Source: Cladochytrium replicatum
Taxonomy: Eukaryota; Chytridiomycota; Chytridiomycetes; Cladochytriales; Cladochytriaceae
Length of the DNA stretch: 64,000 nt
Direction of reading: 5' to 3'
NCBI GenBank assembly: GCA_025526935.1
Contig: JAHLKD010000096.1
Location: 62,001-126,000, forward strand
Both the position numbers and the translations under genes were made by a program. Each line of letters opens with the position of its first letter. Position 1 is the first letter of the stretch. The notes below the pieces were generated by a model. That model was not told the DNA's origin, did no database searches, and was given only the letters and a program-made list of their open reading frames with translations. Below, in pieces: positions 45,276 through 56,515 of the stretch.

Positions 45276-46199
45276 ATGGCCGGACCACGATCCAGCTCCA
45301 TGAAAGCGCGGACAGTCCCCTCCAAGAGGAGCATCAAAGCCAAACACCCTCCGGCTATAGAAACCACCAGGAAGTCCTCCGTTGGATCACCTACTGTTCC
45401 GAAAAAGTACCCGGTTGGATCACCCACTGCCCCGGGGACCGGCAGGAATGTATCACCGAAAGCAAAACCCAAAACAGGTAAAGCAAACTACACTTCCACG
45501 AATGGCTCACCTAAACCAGGATCAGCGATGGCGGGAAAGAATGCTGAGAATGTCAAGCTTATCCTTGACTCAAAGGAAGCGGATTTGAAGAAACCCTCAA
45601 CTACACCTCAATCTCCCGTCCACATTTCATCATCGACGGGATCAACAATGATTGACAATGCTTTTGAGAATCCCAGCCGCGATGACATCACAACTATTGA
45701 GGAGTCTAGGGCATCATCAGCACCGTCTCCTTCAACCGCCAACGCATCACTGCCGAAAGAATCATTCAAGATCATTTGCTCATTACCGTCCAAGATACCA
45801 ATTTCGACTGCCCGCTTGGCCAGGACAAACAACACTAAATGCACACCTCCCGGAACAGCTTCAAATTCTCAGAGCTCACAGAGCGCTCCCAAAAACCTGT
45901 GTTCGTCCCCTCTTATCCATCTCTGGCCCAAACATCAGACAAAAATTGCCAATGGCGCAAAGACTTCGTTGTCGGATCTATGCGGGATCAACGAAACTCA
46001 GCGATGGGTAAAGCGGCTCGAGGGGAGGATGGACGTCATTTTTGACCAGATGAAAGTTGCACCGAATGATCAGAAGAGTGAGGAATACTTTGCGAACGTG
46101 ATGAGGAATGTGTACTTGGAGTCGTGCGGTGTGGAAGCGTTGTTGCTTTCGCAGTTTGCGCTATTGTGCGAAAATTCAAACAAGAAGTCGAGGAAATGA
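45276..46199 (+). CDS. Low-complexity basic protein, unknown
   Basis: One exon of 307 residues, starting MAGPRSSSMKARTVPSKRS. The first 230 residues are Ser/Thr/Pro/Lys-rich and probably disordered, with repeated short SPT/SPK sites resembling proline-directed kinase targets (VGSPTVPKK, VGSPTAPGT, NVSPKAKPK). The last 80 residues look folded and helical (ETQRWVKRLEGRMDVIFDQM, VMRNVYLESCGVEALLLSQF). No family is recognised. A chromatin- or cytoskeleton-associated protein would fit this layout, but that is guesswork. Confidence 0.6.
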   Translation: MAGPRSSSMKARTVPSKRSIKAKHPPAIETTRKSSVGSPTVPKKYPVGSPTAPGTGRNVSPKAKPKTGKANYTSTNGSPKPGSAMAGKNAENVKLILDSKEADLKKPSTTPQSPVHISSSTGSTMIDNAFENPSRDDITTIEESRASSAPSPSTANASLPKESFKIICSLPSKIPISTARLARTNNTKCTPPGTASNSQSSQSAPKNLCSSPLIHLWPKHQTKIANGAKTSLSDLCGINETQRWVKRLEGRMDVIFDQMKVAPNDQKSEEYFANVMRNVYLESCGVEALLLSQFALLCENSNKKSRK

Positions 46200-46476
46200 A
46201 GAAGGAGCAGTGTTCTACATCGTCACACCTCACCTTCCCAAGAAAACATCAACCCTCCCACCTTTCATTTGAATATCGACTGTCTGCTCCAGTTACCTAA
46301 TGTGTTTCATATTGTACAATATGGTGTTCCTCAACATTTTTCTGAAGGGCCGTTGCAGTTGTTTTTGTTGTAGACGTTCGATGTATTTCCAACTTATGTA
46401 TAATTTCATCAATATTTTTTCCGTCGACCTTAAAATTTTACGTTTCATTCTCACCACATCGCAGCCAATCTCAACC

Positions 46477-48248
46477 ATGACCAGCTCATCCGACCAGGAG
46501 CACGACCACATCTCGCGCGAGCAGTTCGAGGACCTGATGGAGACAAGCTCCTGGGTGCGCCAGATCTTTGGCAAGCGCATCGGCGGCCCCGTGTCCCCGT
46601 CCCACCTCATCGACTGGTCCAATCGAAAGGTTGTCCGCACCGACACGCTCCCCGATCCCGACCCAGAATACGTCTGCGTCTCGCACGTCTGGGGCCGCTT
46701 GGAATCCAACACGCCTCACGCATCCAGCTCGCTCCTCGGCCTCGCAGGATGCCCAACGGAATCCGTCGAGGTTTCGGGAGAGAAACTTTCGCTTACGAAA
46801 ACGTTTATGGAGAACGCGGGCTTGGATGGGAAGATGGTGTGGATGGATCTGGCCTGTTTGCCGCAGCAGCCTTCGAGGAAGCACAAGGAAGTGCCCTTCA
46901 TGGGGAAATATTTTTACCATGCGCAGGAGGTGCTGTGTTGGGTCGAGCAGGATACCGTGGATAGTTTGCGCGATTTGATGGTGGAAGAGAAATTGATAAC
47001 GGAAGCGAGAGCCAAGATTACGACGATAACGAAGGATGCGTTTAAGGCCTTTGCTGCTCGAGGAATGTCGGTGGACAACGCACTGTTGTTCAGAGACATC
47101 ATTACCGATACTCCATGGTTTGGACGAGTGTGGACTCTCCAAGGTAAATGAAAATCGTTTTGACGCTACCAGAAATACCAAGTCCTCTTTCAGAAATGTT
47201 ATTACCAAAGGTCGCATGGCTGGTGTCGATCAATGGAGACCGCGTCCTCATGTCCGACCTTGGCCGGCTTGCGATCGTTGCGATCCGTGCCTTGGGAAAA
47301 GCGAAGATTACGGACGCTGGACACCTGAACGATCTAGTCTACACCTCCGCCGACGCCGAACCCTCGCCGTTCTCGTGCATGAGCATGTGCGCGGTCGATG
47401 TGATCCGAGCCGCACAACGTCGCGGGTGTCGGTTCGAAGAAGACCGGTTGTACGGAGTGCTGGGTTTACTGCCGGTTTCCGGTCCGATCGAGGTCGTATA
47501 CGGCGACGTGACGCGCGCGACCGACATCGTTCTCTCTGCCATCCTGCGATCCGGTGATTTATCACTCATAGGCCTCATAGGCACGCACACGTCACCCTTG
47601 ATGCGGCCGCTGATTACCAACGGAGCTTGGTACGCGTGCGATTGCACCCGCGCGAACCGCTCGCACGTGGGTTCCGATTTCGAGTACCATGACGGTGCTC
47701 TTGCCATCGCGCGGGCGATGCTCTCAAACATCACCTTGGTCAGTCCGAAAACTTACACAGTGACGAATCTGACGATGGAGCGCGTGTTTGCGCGCACACA
47801 ATTCGATGGCATATGCTACTCCCCGCTGGCCGGAAAGATCAGCGGTGTCAAAACGTGCAAGATCGCCGAGCTCACCGATGCGCACAAGAACGACATATTG
47901 CAGATCTGCAACGAGGAGTTTGGGGATTTGGAGGGCGCCGATGCGGGGATTACGAACGTGCACAGCGGCTCTATGCGAGTTGTGTGGATACATCTCTTGA
48001 AGGGGATTGGGTTTGTCGAGGCGTCGGTGAAACTGGATGATCCGGAGGTTCAGGTGCTGGTACCGCCGACGTGGCAGACGTCCCGCGGTGGGGTTTCTGC
48101 TTTGGTTTGCGTGAAGGCAAAGGATGGTGATGAGGAGGAAGATGTACGTGTTTCGCGTATTGGGTCGTGCATTACCGATTTTAGATTGATCGCCAATGCG
48201 GGTCGGCGCGCATCGTTATTGAATATGAAGCGGGTGGTTGTTGGATAG
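46477..48248 (+). CDS. HET-domain (heterokaryon-incompatibility-type) protein
   Basis: Two exons, 46477-47143 and 47194-48248, encode about 573 residues. The HET domain covers about residues 65-230, with its three signature blocks: EYVCVSHVWG, KMVWMDLACLPQ and TPWFGRVWTLQE, the last spanning the intron. In filamentous ascomycetes HET proteins trigger cell death on self/non-self conflict; the domain resembles TIR folds. The remaining 340 residues contain ERGCRFEEDRLYGVLGLLP-type sequence, the usual DRxYGxLGL block that follows HET domains, and then a region I cannot name. There is no NACHT, ankyrin or WD part. The start is the Met just before SSSDQEHDH. All key blocks look intact. Confidence 0.88.
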
Positions 48249-48502
48249 CCTATCGGTCGTTAGGTTCTCTGGTTACTTGCTCCGTTGTACTTCAATCCCT
48301 GCTCCAACTTCAAATGTATTCTATTTTCGAGTGGTATTATTTGTCTTGTTTTGTGTGCTACCGAATGGTGTGGGGTGTGGACTGACGACAGGCAAGCAAT
48401 CAAGAATAGGTATATAAACTTCAACTCACAACATTTGTACGGAGATCCTTCAGTATAATGATTCACTTTCTGCTTTGTTTCTTTTCATGGCAGGTGCTAA
48501 TT

Positions 48503-48943
48503 TCAAATATCCTTGCATCCCCATTTTGGTAACTTGGGAAAGAATTCTCCGCTCACTTTAAACCAAGCCGCTGCGAACGAACCAGCGATCAAACAGTGCT
48601 TCCCAACTTGGTAGCAATCGTCCATGCTTCCCTGTTCTCCCTTTGCGCTCGCAAAGTCCATCGCGTATTCTGTCCACTTCAACTCCAGCCCGCTCTCGTC
48701 TTTGCACCACGACAGCACGTGTGTGTGTGCCCGTTCGTTCATGTGGCGTGATCTAGTGCGTTTGCGCTGCAGTGGATTTGGAGTTAGGTGTTTAGGGGAC
48801 GTAGGTTTGGTTGGTGAGGATGGGGTTTTGTTGGGCGACGAGATCGAAGACGATCTCCCATATTTCCTTTGGGGAGTGAGAATGATCGTAGCTGTTTCAC
48901 GACGTGAGGGGAACGGCCCCGAAGATATGCGATTCAACAGCAA
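48503..48943 (-). CDS. Hypothetical protein, 146 residues
   Basis: An open minus-strand frame starting MLLNRISSGPFPSRRE. The first half is Ser/Pro/Thr/Lys-rich (SPNKTPSSPTKPTSPKHL). The second half looks folded (SWCKDESGLELKWTEYAM, CLIAGSFAAAWFKVSGEFF). No family is recognised. It is convergent with the HET gene. Composition supports coding, but splicing was not resolved. Confidence 0.45.
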   Translation of the reverse strand: MLLNRISSGPFPSRRETATIILTPQRKYGRSSSISSPNKTPSSPTKPTSPKHLTPNPLQRKRTRSRHMNERAHTHVLSWCKDESGLELKWTEYAMDFASAKGEQGSMDDCYQVGKHCLIAGSFAAAWFKVSGEFFPKLPKWGCKDI

Positions 48944-49420
48944 TGGAAAGTCTGATGATGAAAATTTATAAGTTCATCAGATTCAAACACGTGACATTTT
49001 CAAAGGAAAACAGCCACACAACCATTTCAGCTACCGAGAATAAACAGATCTTGGCAATTATCCTGTTCTTCTGAAGCACTGAGGAAAAGCGATCTGTGCA
49101 ACGGAATTTCAATCTCTGTTTATGGTATTTAAATATCGTTTTTGGAATGATTTGATGCCCGTTGAATTAATTCGTGACTAACTGCTTTGGGTGTTGTGTG
49201 ACGCCATTTTTTCACTTTTGACTCCTGCGCCTCACCTTCTGGCCCGAAAACAACCCAAATATGGTGATATAACGCGTCATAAGAACGCGTGGCTCTGGCA
49301 AACGCGTCTCCTTGCCTGCACCTCAACGCACCTACACGTTCTGCTGCAAGCTCTCTTTGCGATCTGATCTCACACTGCTACCTATCTGTGCTATCTTGTT
49401 CTCTTCTGAAACCGCCCACC
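48944..49420. other. Upstream region between divergent genes
   Basis: AT-rich toward the middle. No gene or repeat is seen. It holds the promoters of the hypothetical minus-strand gene and of the modular plus-strand gene. Confidence 0.4.
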
Positions 49421-52400
49421 ATGACACGTATCCTGAAATTGACCGACGACGAGGTTTTCTCCAACGACTTGGTTGGTTTGTTGAACCCGACTGTTCGAGC
49501 AGGTAAGCAAACACGCGTTTTCTTTCTGTTTCCCCCCAAAACCGCACTCTTCGTAGTGAATCCGCGTGTTCTTTCTCTCCGTTCGGTGAGAGTTCCCGTC
49601 AAAGGTGAGTTACTTGTCTTCTATATGATCTCATTCCCATCCCATTCTGACGCGTGTCTCCCATTCATTTAGGCTCTCCCGCTGGTAAGTATCTTCCTGT
49701 TTCCACTCAGCAATCCCGATTTCTCATTTTCTTTTGGCTCCCAGCTGGAAACCCTCCCAGCCCCGTCGGTCGTACCAATCGTACCCGCTCGCTTCTCTCC
49801 GAAGGTATCCTGCTCATCCAAACTGCCTTTACTGGACATCTCCTGAACATCATCTCCTCTCCAGAGACCATCATGGTCAAACAGTCTTCAGTCAAGACCT
49901 GGCGTTTGCCAACCTGCCTGAGTTCACCCAACGCCAACCCGTCTCTAGTCAGCAAAGCCCCTGTGACGGACGATCTCGGCTCCTCCCTCCAGGCTCACAC
50001 CGCCATTGCTGGCACTCAGAGCTCGCCCATCGCCCAGATAAGCCGCCTCTTCGCCAGTGCTCCGCGTGCTGAACCCGTTGACAGCGCATCACGTGGTGCA
50101 ACCGGCAGTGCGACCTTCAACCCATTGATCAAGGAGAGTTTGGAGGTAGACCGCACCTGCTCGCTCCTCTCCGAAGGTATGCCTGCTTATCCATCCTACC
50201 TTACTGGACATCTCCTGAACATCATCTTCCCACCAGAGATCGTCAAGTACAAACAGCCCTCAGTGAAGACTTGGCGTTTGCCAACCTACCTGAACTCGCC
50301 CATCGCCAACCCGTCTCAAGTCAGCAACGCCCCTATGACGGACGATCTGGGCTCCTCCCCACAGGCTCACACAACCATTGCTGGCACTCTGAGTTCGCCC
50401 ACCTCCAACCCGTCTCAAGTCAGCAACGCCCATGTGACGGAAGATCTCGGCTCCTCCCTCCAGGCTCACACCGCCATTGCTGGCACTCAGAGCTCGCCCA
50501 TCGCCCAGAGAAGCCGCCTCTTCGCCAGTGCTCCGCGTGCTGAACCTATTGGCAGCGCAGCACGTTGTGCAACCGGCAGTGCGACCATCAAGCCATTGAA
50601 CAACGAGGTGTACCACCACGTCTTCGGAGCTCCGCGCGTCGATGGTTCAGTCAACCTTCCGGATGACGGCAAAGCAAAGAATACCACTCCTGCGACCGAG
50701 ATATCCAAGGAGGAGAAGACCTTGAGCAACGCTCGATGGCTCTGGAACTCCATTGTCCATCAGGATGGCGAGTACACGGTGTCGCTTCTCGAGTTCGCAT
50801 CGAAGCTGCATGCTCCATTGAAAGGTAATCGACTGAAACCTGCTTTACCGATTTGCTCATCGGGACTGTTTAGAGTTCATCTGGCAAAAGAAGCGCAGGA
50901 CGCAGATGGTCAAGCGGCCCGACCTGATTGAACGGATCGTCAATCATGCTTGGGCAAGCTGTGTGCTGTTCGTTGCTTCTCAGCCCGGAGTCCCTCGAAA
51001 GTCTGTCGGAGAGGGTAAGAGAGGGAACGCAAGTGCTTGCCTTGTACAGATGTATGCTCATTGACATTTTCAGTCGATTTTGATCTCCATGGAAGTCCCA
51101 GGGATGACTGGATTGCGGACATCGAGGCACTCATTAGAACGATAGCTTCTCAATTCGCGCTGGATCTTTTTGATTTTGGTGAAAGTAACTTTATTCTGAA
51201 AGAGTTTGTGGATGTAAGTACTTTCTGATGAAGGAAACTGTCGACGAGATGGCATTACTTATGCTCTTTCTAACAGGGGTGGCTCGTCTGCAGCTCCGAG
51301 TATCGACCGGACTACATGATGCCCTGGCCTTTATACAAAGACTCTTTTCGAGACCCTCGAGTTTCGGGATCTCTGTACAAGTGGAACGCCGAGAAACTTG
51401 AACTTTCGATGCCGCTTGTTGGTGAGTATCCCTCAATCAATCCCGTGATAGGTTTATTGAATTGGGCCTATCCAGTTACGTACGTCATCGCAACCCCACA
51501 CATCAAACCCTTTACCGTCGAGAACAAAGATGCACAGTTTCCCATGACGTGCAAAACTGAAACCCCCGCAGGTTCAACAACACAATCGGCGCTGGTCACT
51601 CCGCCTCCTTCAAACGCAGCAACACCGTCTCCCTCCGTCGCTACCGTTCCTTTGCTCGAGACTGACGACCGGAGAAGCCGCCTCTTTGCCAGTGCTCCAC
51701 GTGCTGAACCGGTTGGCAGCGCATCACGTTGTGCAACCGGCAGTGCAACTTTCACCCCATTGATCAAGGAGAGTTTGGAGGTAGACCGCACCTGCTCGCT
51801 CCTCTCCGAAGGTATGTCAGCTTATCCATACTAACTTACTGGACATCTCCTTAACATCATCTTCCCACCAGAGATCGTCATAAACAAACGGTCTTCAGTC
51901 AGGACTGTACGTTTGCCAACCTGCCTGAGTTCGCCCATCGCCAACCCTTCTCGAGTCAGCAATGCCACTGTGACGGACGACCTGTCTCGAGTCAGCAATG
52001 TCTCTGTGACGGACGATCTCGACTCCTCCCTACGGGCTCACACCACCGTTGCTGACACTCTGAGTTCACCCATCATCCACCCATCTGTCATCAGCAATGC
52101 CATTGTCATCGACAATCTCAGCTCCTCCCTCCAGGCTCACACCGCCGTTGCTGGCACACTGAGTTCGCCCATCGCCAACCCGTCTCGAGTCAGCAATTCC
52201 ACTGTGACGGACGAGCTCGGCTCCTCCCTCAAGCCTCACACTACCATTGCTGGCACTCCTATTATCGAAAAAGCTCACCCTTTGCTTGAGACTGACGACC
52301 AGAGAGGCCGCCTCTTCACCAGTGCTCCGCGTGTTGAGCCCGTTGACAGTCCAGCACGTGGTACAACTGGCCATGCGATCTTCACCCCATTGATCACGGA

Positions 52401-52718
52401 GAGTTTGGAAGTGAACCGCACCCGCTCGCTCCTCTCCGAAGGTATGGCAGCTTATCCATACCAGCTTATCCATACCACGTCCTGAACATCATCTTCTCTC
52501 CAGAGATGGCTATATCGCTAGTAAGGTCAACAGTTGGGTGGGCCCTTGAAACGGCCTATCGAACCGTCCAACTAGTGGATTTCACATGTTCACTTCCCAC
52601 ACGCGCGGCCAAATCCTGTCTGTCTGTCACATACAAATGTGCAGAAATTGCTGGTGATCTATTTCGCCGAGTAGCTTCGAGGACGCCGTTGAAGTATTTA
52701 GCTCTGAATCTATTTTGA
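49421..52718 (+). CDS. Modular repeat protein with intron-containing repeats, unknown function
   Basis: Twelve exons fit in phase: 49421-49502, 49557-49604, 49673-49684, 49745-49804, 49865-50176, 50237-50824, 50874-51014, 51074-51213, 51277-51421, 51572-51811, 51872-52441 and 52504-52718. They give about 850 residues. Exon 3 is only 12 bases. Repeated units contain KTWRLPTCLSSP, VTDDLGSSLQAHTAIAG, SRLFASAPRAEPV and RTCSLLSE. Four homologous phase-1 introns of 60-62 bases follow the SLLSE sites. A unique central part (exons 6-9) holds ARWLWNSIVHQDGEYTVSLL, FIWQKKRRTQMVKRPDL and DFDLHGSPRDDWIADIEALI. The C-terminus has a weakly hydrophobic, Cys-containing end. No domain is recognised. Confidence 0.7.
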
Positions 52719-53028
52719 TATATTCAGTGCAATGTTAAATATTATATAACCCCCCCATCCCCTTTTCTTGCGCACATTTTGAATACGTTCTTTGTTCCCC
52801 TTTTATTATGATTTGTTAAAGCAATATGATACAATTATAATCCCCCGTCTCGAACAGTCTGTCTTTGCGAGCACCGCAACATCTTCGTCCACTTCAAACA
52901 AACTACAAATTGTCGGTTCCTGAGCCCGCAATTCCTAGTTATGCCATCGAACCAAGAACAATCTGCAGTCAATCCAGATTGTCCGCGGTTTCAAAACAAA
53001 AACAAAAACAAAATAAAATAAATATAAA

Positions 53029-55438
53029 ATGCCAGACTGCTGTCAAACGTGCGCTCTACCCAACGTGCCGTTCTGCCTGAAATCAATACACACGTGATCA
53101 CGCCGTTGCACACCCAGTGCGGACTCACAACTGTCGACCTCTACGACTGCCAACGGCAACAGCAACGCCGTGAACGTGCAGGTGCCAGGGCCTGCCATGG
53201 TGTCGCTACTCGACAGCAACGCAACCGGTGCGCTTACAGCAAATGCTACCACCACTGCTGCAACAGCTACTCCCCTCCCACAAGCCAGAATCATCAGCCC
53301 ACCGCAAACTGCCACATCCATCACGATGGCAAAGAACGTGCCTGCTTTTCTCAACAAACTCTACAAGTATGATGCTCTTATTAGCACTTGATTTATCGTT
53401 ATCGTGCTCATCTCTCGCATTATCGCACCACAAAATAGCATGGTGTGCGACGCATCCACCTCCGATCTTATCCATTGGTCAGAGTCGGGTGCTTCATTTA
53501 TCGTACAGCGTCACGAAGACTTTGCGCGTGAAGTTCTTCCCCGTTTCTTCAAGCACAACAACTTTTCATCGTTCGTCCGTCAATTGAACATGTAGGAAGT
53601 CTACCTGATTGCTTGGGTCATTTATCACGTATTCATACTTTTGTTATATCTTAATCAGGTACGGGTTCCATAAGGTGCCCCACATTAACCAAGGAGTCCT
53701 CCATTCTGACGCCGAGTCTGAACTTTGGGAGTTCTCAAACCCACACTTCCAACGAGGTCAACCCGATCTACTCTGTCTCGTTTCTCGGAAAAAGCACGCA
53801 CGCGACCCCCCCTCTGCCGCCACAACTGGACTCGTTTCTTCAGCATCTGCTGCAGAACCAACGGACAAACCCGCATCGAAACCCGCGTCCACTCCATTAC
53901 CGGTCGACCTGGCATCACTGGTCCAAGACATTGCTGCCATCAAGCGCCATCAGATAACCATCTCCGCTGATCTCAAACACATACAATCCGAAAATCGGGT
54001 GCTTTGGACTGAATCTGTTTCCCTTCGCGATCGATATGATAGGCAACAGCAGACCATCGACAAAATTCTGCGCTTTTTGGCCAGCTTGTTTTCATCTGTT
54101 GGCGGTGGAAATGTTCAAGGCGGCGCGAAAGTCAAGGAACGATCGAAGCGGAGGTTGCTGATTGGAGACGGTTCGACCGGAGTTGGTAGTAGTTTCATGA
54201 ATTTGGGAGACGGGCTAGGGAAACATCGAGTCGTCGACGGGCTGGTTGACCTTGGTGACGACGAGATGGAGGAATTTGGCGACTTTGGAGGAGCCTCTGT
54301 GGAGGACGTGGGATCTTCAACTGCTGCTGGATTCGACGACCCCAACCCAATCATCACCCCGTCTACAATCGCCTCAACATCGATAAAATCAAACACTGCT
54401 ACTCCTGCGCTTCCAATCCAAAGTTCGTTGGATGAACCCACCATGACGATGACTGCAATGCCACTTTCGCACCTTGACAACCTTGCTGACCGAACTGCCG
54501 GTTCCTCGACCTCCGTGTCTCCGCTCAACGAATCACTTGCACCGTTGATCGCTGCACCAGACTCCAATTCCGCGCTACTCCCGCTGCTCCTCGCAAATGC
54601 CACCGCTTCCACATCAGCAGCAATATCTCAATCTCCCGCCCAAGCACCAGTGACCAACCCGCTCCTCCAACCTAACTTTCTCCTCGATCTCCTCCGCGCA
54701 ACTACAGCATCAACATATGCCAGCGCGGCCCTCGCACCCGCTTCTCACTCAAGTCCCGTCGCCCCCATCACACAAATCGCTGAGCACCAGGCCACCAAAA
54801 CCGACTCTGTGAAAAAGAACCTGGACCTCTTGCAGAACCGCTTGGAGACCGTGACGCAGTCGCTTGGGATTGTGAGGAACGAAACCGAGGATGAAGACGA
54901 ACTGATGGAGTTTTTGAGGGATCCCGAGGAAGATGACAGGAATACACATGCGGATACTACCGCGGTCGCCACGACCACGACGGCGACGATGCCAATGGTG
55001 AGTGAGCCGAGGGCGGGTGCCGCTGCGACGATGGACACAAGTGGTCTCTACCACAACCTTTCGATATTTGGAAACCCGGGGATTCTGACAACGACCACGC
55101 CATCGGGAGCGTTGATCCAGCAGCAGCCGCAGACGATCGACTGGGGCATTGGCGCCACGGATGCTGCAGCGGGTGCGGCGATGGCGGAGCTTTGGGCGTC
55201 GGGGGATCCGAATGTGTGGGCACAGCTCCTGCAGATACTCGCTACGAGCGGCGCGATACCAGCCACAACGCCGACTGCGACGATGCCGACAACGGTGATA
55301 GACCCGAAAGTTGAAGAAGTGGGTTGGGACGGCGGGGCTGGGCCGATGGGGACGGATGGAAATAGCAGTGTGGATGCAAAGAAGAAGGGGGGAATTGGGA
55401 ATGTTGGAAGGAGGGCAAAGAGGCCACGAACGGGATGA
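53029..55438 (+). CDS. HSF-type transcription factor
   Basis: Four exons, 53029-53048, 53118-53366, 53439-53591 and 53659-55438, encode about 733 residues; the first exon is 20 bases. After a Thr/Ala-rich leader comes the heat-shock-factor DNA-binding domain (about residues 70-175). It starts [12 protein letters not shown] and includes [16 protein letters not shown], the recognition helix block [21 protein letters not shown], and [17 protein letters not shown] coiled-coil-like segment ([19 protein letters not shown] onward) follows, matching the trimerisation region. The long C-terminus is Thr/Ala/Pro-rich, as expected for activation domains. It ends in a basic stretch ([16 protein letters not shown]) that could be a nuclear localisation signal. 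It may be Hsf1 or an Skn7-like relative; no receiver domain is present. Confidence 0.9.
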
Positions 55439-56515
55439 TTTTGGAGCAAAGAACGGAGTGTCTTAATTTATGATAAGTTCATGTTTGTTTCATCCGCCTT
55501 TTGGCCTTTTGGGATGTGAGGTGAAGGATGACATGTTGTTTGTGAGAATTGTTTGCACTTGAATGTGGTTTAGGATGTGCAAGTAAAACATTGTAATTTT
55601 GTTATCCTGCTCCAGTTTTCAGTATTACTTTAATAATGGCCCAGGAGACTGGAGATTTATACTTATTGCAACATGGAAGATATTGTTCTCCCTCCCATCT
55701 GGAATTCTGTAGCTGTTGCTTGGAGATAATGAAAATGATGATTTCAGGGGAATGGCCTGAATGGGTGCCAATTCTGATTTCCAATATTTGGAATATGTCA
55801 ACATTCAGCAAAAACTGGTCTCTCCTTCCAAGCCCTCTTCCAAACTTCAAGGTATTAAGGAAGATCCAAAGTTCATCAGCATGATGATAAATAGAGCAAT
55901 GGAGCGGTTTGCACAAATTGTGAGCCATGAATTTGAGAGAAGTAGCTGAAGGGATAATTGATCTTAGAGCAAACTGACATACTAACATTCTTATTTTGCA
56001 CTTTGAATTTGAATCTCTGAACTGAGACTTAATGCTGTACAGTCTCCCTTGATACTAGTTAAGTTGTAAAAAGTAGGTTTACCTTGAGATATCTTATCAG
56101 ATTATGTCAAAGTTCCAGTAACTCTGAATCTGGATATGCATTATTGACAGTAGCAATTTGGACATTGATTGGTGAAGTTGATAAGCCATTTTAGCTATCG
56201 ACATTTTTATGAAAGCATTTGTTTTAGCCTTCTGAATAAAGGGAAAGACCTCTTGAGCATAAGTATGTTAATACGTTGCTGTGAAGACAATAGAACGACA
56301 ATACCTTAGGAGGGTCTCTGTTGACAACTTTGATCCCGCAAGTTTTGGGATCTCATAGCAAATATCCTTGGCAGTCACATTTGAGTGAGGAGGTACAAAT
56401 CCCAGACTCCAAATGTCAACCTTTTGGAAACAAATAGTAAATTTGAGCAATGCAAATGTTCCTTTTTTTATCAGAAAAATAGTTTTTTCATATCCAGCCA
56501 CAGCTCCGAAATCTG
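55439..56515. other. AT-rich stretch, possible gene fossil
   Basis: Frames of up to 128 residues occur on both strands. A minus-strand frame near 56.4 kb contains KVDIWSLGF, reminiscent of kinase subdomain IX, but no other kinase block is in order. Base composition resembles the fossil-rich regions at 2-5 and 19-21 kb. Nothing is firm enough to call. Confidence 0.3.

Noticed and set aside
56268-56470. Protein-kinase fragment suggested by KVDIWSLGF
   Set aside because: Only one motif of nine residues fits; no other kinase blocks occur in order, so it is not called.
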